From Pseudomonas putida (GTDB lineage Bacteria; Pseudomonadota; Gammaproteobacteria; Pseudomonadales; Pseudomonadaceae): 64,000 nt of DNA. Positions 19,466 through 30,550 of this stretch are shown in pieces. Below the pieces are notes generated by a model, which was not told where the DNA came from, did not search any database, and saw only the letters and a program-made list of their open reading frames with translations. The position numbers and the translations under genes were made by a program. Each line of letters opens with the position of its first letter. Within the stretch, counting starts at the first letter, position 1. The DNA lies in assembly GCF_028682635.1 (NCBI RefSeq), contig NZ_JANHLK010000006.1, forward strand, positions 124,001-188,000, written 5' to 3'.

Positions 19466-20413
19466 ATGAACGCAAGACCTGACCCGACGCTCATTCCTCA
19501 CACGCCTGTACCGGCCTTGCCGATGCAAGGGCTGATCGCTGTTATCGCGCCTGCAGGTCCGGCGGCGCTGGACACCAAGAAGGCCATCGCCTGGATGCGT
19601 GCTCGCGGTTATGCGCTGCGGATTTTCCCCGGGGTGTTCGAGAAGGACGGCTACCTGGCCGGCAGCGACGAGGTGCGACTCAATGACCTGCATGCCGCGT
19701 TCATGGATCCCGAGGTCGATGCGATCATTTGCCTGCGCGGCGGATACGGTACCCCGCGGTTGCTCGATCGCATCGATTTCCAGCTGCTGCGCCAAAACGC
19801 CAAGCCATTCATCGGCTATAGCGACATCACCGCGCTGCATCTGGCGATCAGCCGCTACGCGGGTTTCGTGACCTTCCACGGCCCGTTGCTCAACGCCGAT
19901 CTGCTGGGCGAGCGGCTGCCGCCGACCGAATCCTCGTTCTTCAACATGCTCAGAGGGCAGTGCAGGGCCGGTATGGTGCTTGCCCATCCGGTTGGCCGCC
20001 CCTTGACGACAATCGTGCCGGGCGTCGCTTATGGGCGCCTTCTAGGCGGTAACCTGTCGATGATTGCCGCGACCATGGGCACGCCTTTCGAGATCGATGC
20101 CGCCGGTGTGATCCTGTTTATCGAAGACATCAACGAGCCGCTGTATCGCATCGACCGACTGCTGACCCATCTGCGGCTGGCGGGTGTGTTGCACAAGCTG
20201 CGTGGGGTCCTGGTGGGCGATATAGCGGGGGTAGAGGCACAGGCCCTGGATCGATTGCTGAAGCAGACCCTGGAACCGTTGTGCATCCCGGTGCTGTCCG
20301 GGTGGCGCAGCGGGCACTGCAATCCGAACCTGACGCTGCCGATGGGGGCGCTGGTGAAACTGGATGCGGGTAACCAGCAACTGGCGCTGGAACAAAACGT
20401 CGTAAGACGCTAA
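19466..20413 (+). CDS. ldcA: Muramoyltetrapeptide LD-carboxypeptidase
   Basis: A 315-residue S66-family serine peptidase that removes the terminal D-Ala from recycled tetrapeptides in the cytoplasm. The nucleophile Ser is in FIGYSDITALH; ICLRGGYGTPRLLD, GRLLGGNLSMIAATMG and a C-terminal SGHCNPNLTLP (His) complete the site. The start at 19466 has AGGGAG 8 bases upstream; an ATG four bases earlier is out of frame. It stands alone after the lipA terminator. Confidence 0.92.
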   Translation: MNARPDPTLIPHTPVPALPMQGLIAVIAPAGPAALDTKKAIAWMRARGYALRIFPGVFEKDGYLAGSDEVRLNDLHAAFMDPEVDAIICLRGGYGTPRLLDRIDFQLLRQNAKPFIGYSDITALHLAISRYAGFVTFHGPLLNADLLGERLPPTESSFFNMLRGQCRAGMVLAHPVGRPLTTIVPGVAYGRLLGGNLSMIAATMGTPFEIDAAGVILFIEDINEPLYRIDRLLTHLRLAGVLHKLRGVLVGDIAGVEAQALDRLLKQTLEPLCIPVLSGWRSGHCNPNLTLPMGALVKLDAGNQQLALEQNVVRR

Positions 20414-20430
20414 ACCTCGCCCCCCCCCCG

Positions 20431-20544
20431 TGTAGGAGCGAGCTTGCTCGCGATGGACGTCAACGATAACGCGTGTTTACTGGCTAAACGCGGCGCCCTT
20501 GAGTCCATCGTCGGAACGCCGCCCGGAGCAAGCTCGCTCCTACA
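20431..20544. repeat. Long REP-type palindrome, family b, with conserved interior
   Basis: Outer arms TGTAGGAGCGAGCTTGCTCG and GAGCAAGCTCGCTCCTACA. Inside, GATGGAC (20451-20457) pairs with GTCCATC. The interior is shared with 59294-59397 (GGACGT-AACGAT-ACGCG ... GCCCTTGAGTCCATCG). This copy carries about 14 extra bases before the right arm. An eight- to ten-base C-run precedes it. It separates convergent ldcA and the MltB gene. Confidence 0.88.
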
Positions 20545-20560
20545 ACAGTGGGTAAAGCCT

Positions 20561-21883
20561 TCAGCGGCTACGCAATCCTTCCAGCAACTTGTGCGTCGGA
20601 TAACCATCCGCCGGCCAGCCAAACGACTGCTGGGCGCTGCGGATCGCCTTGCGGGTATTGGCACCGATGATGCCGTCGGCAGTGCCCGCGTCGTAGTTCT
20701 GCGCACTCAGCAGGTTCTGCAGTTCGATCCGCTCGGTACGGCTCAGGGGCAGGTCATCCTTGGGCCAGGTGCCGCTGATCAACCCGGCGCCATTGAAGCG
20801 CTCAGCCAACAGGCTCACCGCCAGGGCGTAGGACGACGAGTTGTTGTACTTGAGAATCGCGCGGAAGTTGTCGAGCACCAGGAAGGCTGGGCCGCGATAG
20901 CCTGCCGGCAACAGTAGCGCCGCGGACAGTTGCTCGGAGCCAGCCGGGAACTGGCCGCCGTTGGGCAGCACCACGCCCAGTTGCCGCCATTCGGCGACGC
21001 TCTTGCGAATCGAGCCATCGGCGAGGATGTAGTTGAAACTGCCCGGCAGCTGCACTTCAAAGCCCCACGGCTGGCCTTTTTGCCAGCCGGAGCTTTGCAG
21101 GTAGTGGGCGGTCGACGCCAGGGCGTCGGTGGCGCTGCCCCAGATATCGCGTCGACCGTCGCCATCGAAGTCCACGGCGTGGGTGTTGTAGGTGGTCGGG
21201 ATGAACTGGGTCTGGCCCATGGCGCCCGCCCAGGAGCCCAGCATTTTCTCGGGTTCGATATCGCCTTGCTGGAGGATCTGCAGGGCGGCGATCAATTGCG
21301 CGTGGGCGAAACCGGGGCGGCGGCCTTCGTAGGCGAGGGTGGCCAGTGAGTTGATCACCGACTTGCTGCCCTGGAACTGGCCGAAGTTGCTTTCCATGCC
21401 CCATACCGCGACCAGTGCCTGGCGGTCGACGCCGTAGCGCTGTTCGATACTTTGCAGGATGCCGGCGTACTGCTCGACCAATGCCTGGCCTTTGCGAACC
21501 CGCAGCGGCGACAGGGCGCCATCGAGGTATTCCCACACCGGTTTTGCGAATTCCGGTTGGCTGCGGTCGGCGCGGATCACGCTCGGGTCAACGCTGACAT
21601 TGGCGAAGGCGCGGTCGAACAGGTCGGCACGGATGCCGGCGGCCAGGGCGTCCTTGCGAAAACCCGCCTGCCATTCGGCGAAGGTCTGGGTTGGCTGGAT
21701 GTCGAGATTTTCACCGGTTGGAACCACGGGTGGAATGACCGCCGGGGCGGTGGCGACAGGCAGAGTCTGAATCGGCTGGGCGTCGGCGGCGGTGGGTTTT
21801 TCCGCGCAGGCGACTAGCAAGATGAGGCTGGAGGCAGCGATCAATTGGCGAAACTGCCAACGACGGGAAAGACAAAGGGGCAT
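20561..21883 (-). CDS. Lipoprotein lytic murein transglycosylase, MltB family, with PG-binding domain
   Basis: A 440-residue protein: lipobox LVAC near residue 27, a Pro/Ala linker, the family-3 catalytic domain (about 65-355) with Glu164 in VWGMESNFGQFQG and AGAMGQTQFIPTTY, a DFDGDGRRDIW loop, then a C-terminal PG_binding_1 domain (about 375-435, LQNLLSAQNYDAGTADGIIGANTRKAI). It is the second MltB-type enzyme in the window and, unlike the first, lipid-anchored and carrying a wall-binding module. The start at 21883 is chosen over one 42 bases upstream; the ribosome site is weak. Confidence 0.92.
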   Translation of the reverse strand: MPLCLSRRWQFRQLIAASSLILLVACAEKPTAADAQPIQTLPVATAPAVIPPVVPTGENLDIQPTQTFAEWQAGFRKDALAAGIRADLFDRAFANVSVDPSVIRADRSQPEFAKPVWEYLDGALSPLRVRKGQALVEQYAGILQSIEQRYGVDRQALVAVWGMESNFGQFQGSKSVINSLATLAYEGRRPGFAHAQLIAALQILQQGDIEPEKMLGSWAGAMGQTQFIPTTYNTHAVDFDGDGRRDIWGSATDALASTAHYLQSSGWQKGQPWGFEVQLPGSFNYILADGSIRKSVAEWRQLGVVLPNGGQFPAGSEQLSAALLLPAGYRGPAFLVLDNFRAILKYNNSSSYALAVSLLAERFNGAGLISGTWPKDDLPLSRTERIELQNLLSAQNYDAGTADGIIGANTRKAIRSAQQSFGWPADGYPTHKLLEGLRSR

Positions 21884-21945
21884 GCACGGGTCCAGGGAAA
21901 ACGAATCAGGTATAGACCTTAACATGTTGAGCGGTTGCTTGCCTT

Positions 21946-22110
21946 TCAGGCCGCCAGAAAGTAAGAAGCCTCCCAGTTGTCAGACTGGAAGGCTTCGCGG
22001 CGGTAGCTGCCTTTACCCTTGCCGGCTCGTTCCTGTCGGCTGCGGAACAATGGCTGGGCGATGATGGATTTGGCCTTGTTGGGGCCGCGTTTGGACGGCT
22101 TTTTGCTCAT
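21946..22110 (-). CDS. arfA: Alternative ribosome-rescue factor ArfA
   Basis: A 54-residue very basic protein: MSKKPSKRGPNKAKSII, then PLFRSRQERAGKGKGSYRR, the KGKGSY core of ArfA, and the tail DNWEASYFLAA. ArfA recruits release factor 2 to ribosomes stalled on non-stop mRNA when trans-translation fails. The start at 22110 gives the family length; a start 42 bases upstream is not conserved. It lies 111 bases after holA on the same strand. A strong hairpin within the last third of the reading frame may control it. Confidence 0.9.
   Translation of the reverse strand: MSKKPSKRGPNKAKSIIAQPLFRSRQERAGKGKGSYRREAFQSDNWEASYFLAA
21965..21996 (-). promoter_or_regulatory. Hairpin inside the arfA reading frame
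   Basis: On the minus strand a 13-bp stem (one G-U pair) with a 6-base loop, covering the codons for about AFQSDNWEAS. In E. coli, a coding-region hairpin makes arfA mRNA truncated, so its product is degraded unless tmRNA fails; this one is placed suitably for the same role (inference). Confidence 0.75.
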
Positions 22111-22202
22111 GATGGGCGCTCGCAAGTGAGGGGTTTTTGCGGGGCAAATCATCGGCCGAAGTTGGGCGGCTGTCTATAGCGCAAATGCATGTGTGTTTTT
22201 TG

Positions 22203-22218
22203 AGGCTGCGATCTTTTG
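22203..22218. repeat. Fragment of REP arm, family a
   Basis: AGGCTGCGATCTTTTG matches the outer end of the family-a right arm (compare 589-604), with no partner arm nearby. It lies between holA and arfA. Confidence 0.6.
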
Positions 22219-22221
22219 ATT

Positions 22222-23259
22222 TTATTCAGCAGGCAACGCCAATCGCTGCCCAGCCATCAACAACGTCAGGCGACTCAAGCTCATCCACGGCGAACCCGCC
22301 GCCTGGCCCTTGATCTGCGCGTCAATGCGCTGGGCTTCGAGCAGCAATTGCGCCCAGCGTTGCGCCGAATAGCGTTGCAGGGCCTTGCTCATCAGTGGTT
22401 TGCGCTTGTCCCAGACCGGCGGTCTGGCCTGGCTGAAGGCCTTGTCCAGTGGCGTGCCCTGGCTGTACTGCAACGAAATGTTGGCCAGCAGCCGCAGTTC
22501 CCGGGCCAGGGCCCAGAGAATCACCGGGGGCTCGACGCCTTCACCGCGAAGCCCTTCGAGCATCCGCAGCGCGTGGGCGGCTTCGCCATTGAGAATGGCA
22601 TCGGTCAGGCCGAAAACGTCAAAGCGTGCACTGTCGGCCACCGCGGCCTGTACGGTTTCGATGGTGATCTGGCCGCCTTCGGCCATCAGCTTGAGCTTTT
22701 CGATTTCCTGGGCGGCGGCCAACAAGTTGCCCTCGACCCGGGCGGCGATCAACTCGACGGCGTCCTGGCTGGCGGACAGCCCGGCCTGGGACAGGCGCTG
22801 ACGGATCCAGCTGGGCAACTGGTTGGCATCCACCGGCCAGATCTGCACGAACTGGGTCTGTTGGCCTTCGACCAGCGCCTTGCCCCATTTGGTTTTCTGC
22901 GCGCTGCCATCAAGCTTCGGAAGGCTGATCAACAGCAGCGTGTCTTCCGCTGGTCGCGAGCAGTACTCAATGAGCGCGGCAGCACCTTTATCGCCGGGTT
23001 TTCCGGAAGGCAGGCGCAATTCCAGCAGGCGTTTTTCAGCGAACAGCGACATGCTGGCGCCGGCTTGCAGCAAGGTTCCCCAGTCGAAACTGGCGTCGGC
23101 GGCGAACACCTGGCGTTCGTCGAAGCCTTGTTGGCGCGCGGCCGTGCGGATGGCGTCGGCGGCTTCCTGGCACAGCAAGGGGTCATCGCCACTGACGACG
23201 TAGACCGGCGCGAGGGCGCCTTGCAGGTGTTTGGCGAGTTGGGCAGGGGCGAGCTTCAT
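22222..23259 (-). CDS. holA: DNA polymerase III subunit delta
   Basis: A 345-residue clamp-loader subunit: KLAPAQLAKHLQGALAPVYVVSGDDPLL at the N-terminus, then LLELRLPSGKPGDKG, WIRQRLSQAGL and the AVADSARFDVFGLTDAIL region, all typical of HolA. It opens the beta clamp within the DnaX complex. The start MKLAP at 23259 is chosen; a TTG four codons upstream is in frame. It follows lptE by 39 bases, as in E. coli leuS-lptE-holA. Confidence 0.95.
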   Translation of the reverse strand: MKLAPAQLAKHLQGALAPVYVVSGDDPLLCQEAADAIRTAARQQGFDERQVFAADASFDWGTLLQAGASMSLFAEKRLLELRLPSGKPGDKGAAALIEYCSRPAEDTLLLISLPKLDGSAQKTKWGKALVEGQQTQFVQIWPVDANQLPSWIRQRLSQAGLSASQDAVELIAARVEGNLLAAAQEIEKLKLMAEGGQITIETVQAAVADSARFDVFGLTDAILNGEAAHALRMLEGLRGEGVEPPVILWALARELRLLANISLQYSQGTPLDKAFSQARPPVWDKRKPLMSKALQRYSAQRWAQLLLEAQRIDAQIKGQAAGSPWMSLSRLTLLMAGQRLALPAE

Positions 23260-23298
23260 AAGAGGGGGCAAACGGGGCGCCGGGGCGCCCCGTAAGGC

Positions 23299-23904
23299 TT
23301 ACTGCCGAGGCAGTTCGATGGGAGACTGGCGCGGTGTTTCCGCTTCAGCCTTCTGCGCTGCTTCCAGCGCCGCGGCTTCCGCCTTGGCCTTGGCTGCCGC
23401 CGTTTGCTGCAACTGGTCCAGCTGGGCCGGGGTGAATTGCTGCAGGCGCAACATCATGCGTTGAACCAGCTCGCGACGCATTTCCCTGCGCGCATCGCTG
23501 GCTTCCTGGTCGGAACCTACCAGGTTGTTGCCGTCATGGATGAACACCTTCTGCACTTCGAGTTTGTCGCTCAGCAGGGGCAGGTTGCCCTGGCCGCGAA
23601 TGTCATAGCTGAGCACCGTGCTCAGTTGATATTCGCCCGTACGACCGGCGCCTGCGTAGCTGAGGATGCGCTGGGATTCCTGCTGGTCAGTCAGGATGAG
23701 TTTGTAGGGGGCGCCGGTGTAGACGTTGACGCCGCTGCTGACCAGCGACTGGCGCAGTTGTGTCACGGTTTCGCCGTAGGCGTCGCGGGCGCTCAGGTCG
23801 AGTTCCTTGATCGCCAGTTCGGTGGTGCCGGTGCCACGTAGCTGGAAGCCACAGGCGCTCAACAGGACTGCGAGGCCTATCACCAGCAAGTTGCGTTTGA
23901 TCAT
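23299..23904 (-). CDS. lptE: LPS-assembly lipoprotein LptE
   Basis: A 201-residue lipoprotein: lipobox LSAC then GFQLRGTG, the family's conserved start of the mature protein. SYDIRGQGNLPLLSDKLEVQKVF and ASDARREMRRELVQRMMLRL follow. It plugs the LptD barrel that inserts LPS in the outer membrane. An Ala/Glu/Lys-rich C-terminal tail of about 45 residues is longer than in E. coli. GGGGAG precedes the ATG at 23904. Confidence 0.95.
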   Translation of the reverse strand: MIKRNLLVIGLAVLLSACGFQLRGTGTTELAIKELDLSARDAYGETVTQLRQSLVSSGVNVYTGAPYKLILTDQQESQRILSYAGAGRTGEYQLSTVLSYDIRGQGNLPLLSDKLEVQKVFIHDGNNLVGSDQEASDARREMRRELVQRMMLRLQQFTPAQLDQLQQTAAAKAKAEAAALEAAQKAEAETPRQSPIELPRQ

Positions 23905-23961
23905 TGTGTTGCTCCCCTTGAAACCATGTGGGCCAATCAAGCGGCCCGAAAGGTTTTATTC

Positions 23962-23984
23962 GGCGCCTGGCATGGCCAGGCGCC
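23962..23984 (-). other. Perfect stem-loop between leuS and lptE
   Basis: GGCGCCTGGC (23962-23971) and GCCAGGCGCC (23975-23984) form a 10-bp stem with a 3-base loop. No T-run follows on the minus strand, so it is unlikely to be a full terminator; it may stabilise or partly attenuate the leuS-lptE transcript. Confidence 0.6.
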
Positions 23985-23992
23985 TGATCCAA

Positions 23993-26758
<2,766 letters not shown>

Positions 26759-26879
26759 TTACTGCCGCGCGTCTCGCAAAAACCGCTGCGAGGGCCGTTG
26801 GTCGCGGCGTCCAGCCGGTTTGTCGATGGAAGCTAAGCTCTAAATGGGGAGTAGGTCTTATCTTCCAATGAGGTGAGGG

Positions 26880-27200
26880 ATGGTTGAGTCACGGCAAAAA
26901 GCTACAAAACCGGAGTTGTACGAAAGACTGATCGATCGTTTGGGCATGGCCCTTGATGCAGCCAAAACAGCGGGTCGGCTGCGCGATGAACGCCCTTTGG
27001 AACTGGAGTTGCGTGGCTTGAGCCCCGCAGAGTTTGCACTGGTCAAGGCGTACCTCGATCGCAGTGAGCGTGAAACGCAGGGATGCTTGTCTGAAGCAGT
27101 GAAGCAACTCGATGCACCACGTTCGGCCAAGATCATCTGGCTCAAGGACAAAATACCTGGCAGAGACGCGGTAAAGGTCCGGTCCCTGCAGTTCAAGTAA
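26880..27200 (+). CDS. Conserved hypothetical small protein
   Basis: A 106-residue soluble basic protein that I do not recognise. It starts MVESRQKATKPELYERLIDRLG, has a mixed-charge helical middle (LRDERPLELELRGLSPAEFALVKAYLDRSE) and ends KIIWLKDKIPGRDAVKVRSLQFK. No signal peptide, membrane segment or metal motif is visible. GAGGTGAG lies just before the ATG. It sits alone between leuS (divergent) and the YdcF-like gene (same strand, 105 bases on). I recall a small hypothetical gene at this place in P. aeruginosa. Confidence 0.65.
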   Translation: MVESRQKATKPELYERLIDRLGMALDAAKTAGRLRDERPLELELRGLSPAEFALVKAYLDRSERETQGCLSEAVKQLDAPRSAKIIWLKDKIPGRDAVKVRSLQFK

Positions 27201-27305
27201 GGCATAGAGCCATGCTCCACGGTTTTTTGAAGCATAGTCCTTCCGTATTTATTGTCGCATTGCGTCAACCCACTTAGGCTTCGGGCATCTTTAAGGAGAT
27301 GCCCG

Positions 27306-28067
27306 ATGCCTTTTCGCTATTTCGTGAAACACCTTCTGATGCCGCCCGGCGTCCTTATCCTGTTGCTGGTGCTCGCCTGGTGGTGGCGCCGCTCAAGACC
27401 GCGCCTTGCCGGATGGTGTTTTGCGCTGGGCGTGGGCGGGTTCTGGTTGATGAGCCTGCCGGTGATGGTGCAATGGGGCGCCGGGCTCCTTGAGCGTGAA
27501 GCCCCTTTGCCTCGCGACGAGTGGGCAACCCTGGCCCAGCGCGCCGATGCGATCGTGGTGCTTGGGGCCGGGCGCGAACGGGGTGACCTGGCCTGGGGCA
27601 GTGATCAACCCACCGGAATGGCCCTGGAGCGAGAACGCTATGCCGCTCGCCTGGCAAAGGCCTCGGGCTTGCCGATCCTGACCAGTGGTGGCTTGCATTA
27701 CGGCTCGCCGCCCACCGAAGCCAAAATGATGGCTGACTCAATGCGCGATGATTTTGGCGTGGCTGTGCGGTGGCAGGAAGGGCAAAGCCGAACCACCTGG
27801 GAAAACGCGACATTCAGCGCCGAAGTCCTGTTGCCTGAGGGCATCAAGCGCGTGGTGGTGGTCACCCAGGCCTGGCACATGCCGCGCGCGGTCTGGAGTT
27901 TCCAGAAGGCCGGGTTTGAAGTGGTGCCGGCACCAGTCGGATTCCTGGGCGTGAACAACGCCGAGCCGCTGGGCGGCTGGATGCCGGAATTCAAGGCCAT
28001 CTGGCGCAGCGGGCAGTTGTTGAATGAGGCAGTGGGGCAGATCGCTTATAGGCTTTTCTACCGCTGA
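27306..28067 (+). CDS. YdcF/ElyC-like DUF218 membrane protein
   Basis: A 253-residue protein with two N-terminal membrane helices (about 9-25 and 33-50) and a periplasmic DUF218 domain: ADAIVVLGAGRERGD, ILTSGGLHYGSPPTEAKMM, SRTTWENA and VVVTQAWHMPRAV. ElyC in E. coli is tied to the undecaprenyl-phosphate supply and envelope integrity; the family reaction is not settled. AAGGAG stands 7 bases before the ATG at 27306. It is followed after 5 bases by a REP palindrome. Confidence 0.87.
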   Translation: MPFRYFVKHLLMPPGVLILLLVLAWWWRRSRPRLAGWCFALGVGGFWLMSLPVMVQWGAGLLEREAPLPRDEWATLAQRADAIVVLGAGRERGDLAWGSDQPTGMALERERYAARLAKASGLPILTSGGLHYGSPPTEAKMMADSMRDDFGVAVRWQEGQSRTTWENATFSAEVLLPEGIKRVVVVTQAWHMPRAVWSFQKAGFEVVPAPVGFLGVNNAEPLGGWMPEFKAIWRSGQLLNEAVGQIAYRLFYR

Positions 28068-28071
28068 AAAG

Positions 28072-28150
28072 CAAAAGATCGCAGCCTTCGGCAGCTCCTA
28101 CAATTGGAATGCAATCCCCTGTAGGAGCTGCCGCAGGCTGCGATCTTTTG
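28072..28150. repeat. REP-type inverted repeat, family a
   Basis: 30-base arms (28072-28101 and 28121-28150) almost identical to those at 525-604; the right arm has CCGCAGG in place of CCGAAGG. Loop of 19 bases. It lies between convergent genes and may terminate both. Confidence 0.9.
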
Positions 28151-28166
28151 CAGGCGACACAAATCT

Positions 28167-29690
28167 TCAGACGGTCTTGGCCATCCGGCTGGCAATCAAC
28201 GCCCAGCCAAACAACAGCACACAAACAATGATCAATGGCCACGACCGCCATTGCAGGTACGGTGTGAGGTTGTGCATTGGCACCACTTCGCCGTACAGGA
28301 TGCCGCGTTCGAACTGCGGGATCTGCGTGGTGATCTGGCCAAACGGGTTGATCAGGCCGGTCACGCCATTGTTGGTCGCGCGGATCATCCAGCGGCCCGC
28401 CTCGAGCGCGCGCATCTGCGCCATCTGCAAGTGCTGCAGCGGGCCGATGGAGGTGCCGAACCAGGTGTCGTTGCTGATGGTCAGCAGCAGGTCGCTTTGC
28501 GCGGCAAGGCCGGCGGCGAACTCCGGGTACACCACTTCGTAGCAGATGAACGGCGCAATCTGGTAACCCTTGGCTTGCAACATGGCCTGGTCGGAAGGAC
28601 CGCGGGCAAAGTCCGACATGGGCAGGTCGAAGAACGCGATCAGGCCCCGCAGCACATCCTGCAACGGCACGTATTCGCCAAACGGCACCAGCTTTTGTTT
28701 GAGGTAGGTGCCGTCGCCTTCGCCCACCACGGTAATGCCGTTGTAGAAACGTTTCTGCTGGTGGACGACTTCGCGGATCGGTACGCCGGTGATCATGGCT
28801 GAATCGCGCTCGGCGGCGAATTTCCCCATCATGTCCAGGTAGCCCTGGGCAGATTCCTTGAGCACCGGGACCGCGGTTTCCGGCCAGATCAGCAAGTCGA
28901 CCCGTTTCGAACTGAAGCTCATGTCGCGGTACAGCTCCAATTGCGCGTTGAGCTGCGCCGGATCCCACTTCATGCTCTGTTCGATGTTGCCCTGGAGCGC
29001 CGCGACACTCAGGGGGGCGCCCGACGGGCTGGTCCAGGCGTGGTGCTTGAGCGCCAGGCCGGCCACCCACGGGCCTGCCAGCAGCACAACGCCCACGGCG
29101 ATGAAGCCTTTGCGTCCCGTGCGCACCAGGCGCACGGCGTTGTAGATCAATGCAGCCGTCAGGGCCAGGGTGAAGGATATCAGCCACATTCCGCCAACCG
29201 GCGCGAGGCCGGCCAGGGGGCCGTCAAGCTGGCTGTAGCCAGAGTAGAGCCATGGGAAACCGGTCAGGAACCAGCCACGAAACGCTTCCTGGCCGACCCA
29301 CAGCGCCGCGAAGGCCAGGGTGTCTGCCAGTGGTGCTTCATTGCGCCGCAACCAGCGCGCCCAAATCCAGGCGGGCAGGGCGAAGAACCAGGCAATCGCC
29401 GCCGTGAAGATCAGCATCAGGAAGCCGGCCAGCAGCACCGACGCGCCACCGAAGTGATGAATGCTGTAGTAGATCCAACTGGTGCCGGCGCCAAACAGGC
29501 CGAAGCCGAAACACCAGCCACGCCCCAGGGCCTGGCGTGGATTCAGTTCACGCAAGCCGGCATAGAACAGCCCGACCGCCAGCAGTGCCAGTGGCCAGAT
29601 ATCGAACGGCGCCAGGGCCAGGGTGGTGATTGCACCGGCCGCCACGGCCAGCAGGTTACCGGGCCAGCCGGGGCGGGTTGTCCAGCGCAT
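28167..29690 (-). CDS. lnt: Apolipoprotein N-acyltransferase
   Basis: A 507-residue inner-membrane enzyme that adds the third acyl chain to lipoproteins. Six N-terminal helices lead to a periplasmic nitrilase domain with Glu in LLIWPETAVP, Lys in YLKQKLVPFGEYVP and Cys in FICYEVVYPE; SNDTWFGTSIGPLQHLQMAQMRALE is the conserved late motif. A final helix closes the protein. It is the last gene of ybeZ-ybeY-corC-lnt, 15 bases after corC. Confidence 0.96.
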   Translation of the reverse strand: MRWTTRPGWPGNLLAVAAGAITTLALAPFDIWPLALLAVGLFYAGLRELNPRQALGRGWCFGFGLFGAGTSWIYYSIHHFGGASVLLAGFLMLIFTAAIAWFFALPAWIWARWLRRNEAPLADTLAFAALWVGQEAFRGWFLTGFPWLYSGYSQLDGPLAGLAPVGGMWLISFTLALTAALIYNAVRLVRTGRKGFIAVGVVLLAGPWVAGLALKHHAWTSPSGAPLSVAALQGNIEQSMKWDPAQLNAQLELYRDMSFSSKRVDLLIWPETAVPVLKESAQGYLDMMGKFAAERDSAMITGVPIREVVHQQKRFYNGITVVGEGDGTYLKQKLVPFGEYVPLQDVLRGLIAFFDLPMSDFARGPSDQAMLQAKGYQIAPFICYEVVYPEFAAGLAAQSDLLLTISNDTWFGTSIGPLQHLQMAQMRALEAGRWMIRATNNGVTGLINPFGQITTQIPQFERGILYGEVVPMHNLTPYLQWRSWPLIIVCVLLFGWALIASRMAKTV

Positions 29691-29705
29691 TTCAATCCTT
29701 AGGTT

Positions 29706-30545
29706 TTACCGGGCGATAGGTGTCAGTCGCAGCAAGTGAATCCGCCGACTGTCGGCGTTCAGGATGCGGAAGCGATAGGCGCCGATTTCAGTGATTTCGT
29801 TGCGTTTTGGCAAGTGCCCGAACGCGCTCATCACCAGGCCGCCCACGGTGTCGAATTCGTCGTCGGAAAATTCGCTGTCGAAGAACTCGTTGAAGTTCTC
29901 GATCGGCGTCAGGGCCTTGATCAGGAAGTCGCCGCTGGGCAGTGGCTTGATGTAGCTGTCTTCTTCGACGTCGTGCTCGTCTTCGATGTCGCCGACGATC
30001 TGTTCCAGCACGTCTTCGATGGTCACCAGGCCCGCCACGCCGCCGTATTCGTCAATGACGATGGCCATGTGGTTGTGGTTGGCGCGGAACTCACGCAGCA
30101 GTACGTTCAGGCGCTTGGATTCCGGCACGAACGTGGCCGGGCGCAGCAGGTCCTTGATGTTGAAACTGTCGCCGTTTTCCCTGAGGATCAGCGGCAGCAA
30201 GTCTTTGGCCAGCAACACGCCCATCACGTCATCGTGGCTTTCGCCGATGACCGGGTAGCGGGAGTGGGCCGAATCGACCACGGCAGGCAGGAACTCGCGA
30301 GGTGTCTGGGTCGCCTTGATGCTGACCATCTGCGAGCGCGGGACCATGATGTCCCGTACCTGCAGGTCGGCCACCTGGATGGCGCCTTCGACGATGGCCA
30401 GCGCTTCGCTGTCCAGCAGTTTGTTCTGGTGTGCATCGCGCAGCAGCTCCAGCAGCTCCTGGCGGTTCTTCGGCTCGTGGGCAAAAGCCTGGGTGAGCTT
30501 ACCCAGCCAAGACTTCTGCCCGTTGCTCGATCGATCTTCGCTCAT
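29706..30545 (-). CDS. corC: CorC/HlyC family transporter accessory protein
   Basis: A 279-residue soluble protein: an N-terminal AFAHEPKNRQELLELLRDA segment, two CBS domains (about 65-185; VRDIMVPRSQMVSI and DEYGGVAGLVTIEDVLEQIVGDIEDE) and a C-terminal CorC_HlyC domain with FDTVGGLVMSAFGHLPKRNE. It is linked to Mg/Co efflux and, in this operon position, to Lnt. It starts 5 bases after ybeY. Confidence 0.93.
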   Translation of the reverse strand: MSEDRSSNGQKSWLGKLTQAFAHEPKNRQELLELLRDAHQNKLLDSEALAIVEGAIQVADLQVRDIMVPRSQMVSIKATQTPREFLPAVVDSAHSRYPVIGESHDDVMGVLLAKDLLPLILRENGDSFNIKDLLRPATFVPESKRLNVLLREFRANHNHMAIVIDEYGGVAGLVTIEDVLEQIVGDIEDEHDVEEDSYIKPLPSGDFLIKALTPIENFNEFFDSEFSDDEFDTVGGLVMSAFGHLPKRNEITEIGAYRFRILNADSRRIHLLRLTPIAR

Positions 30546-30550
30546 AGCGA

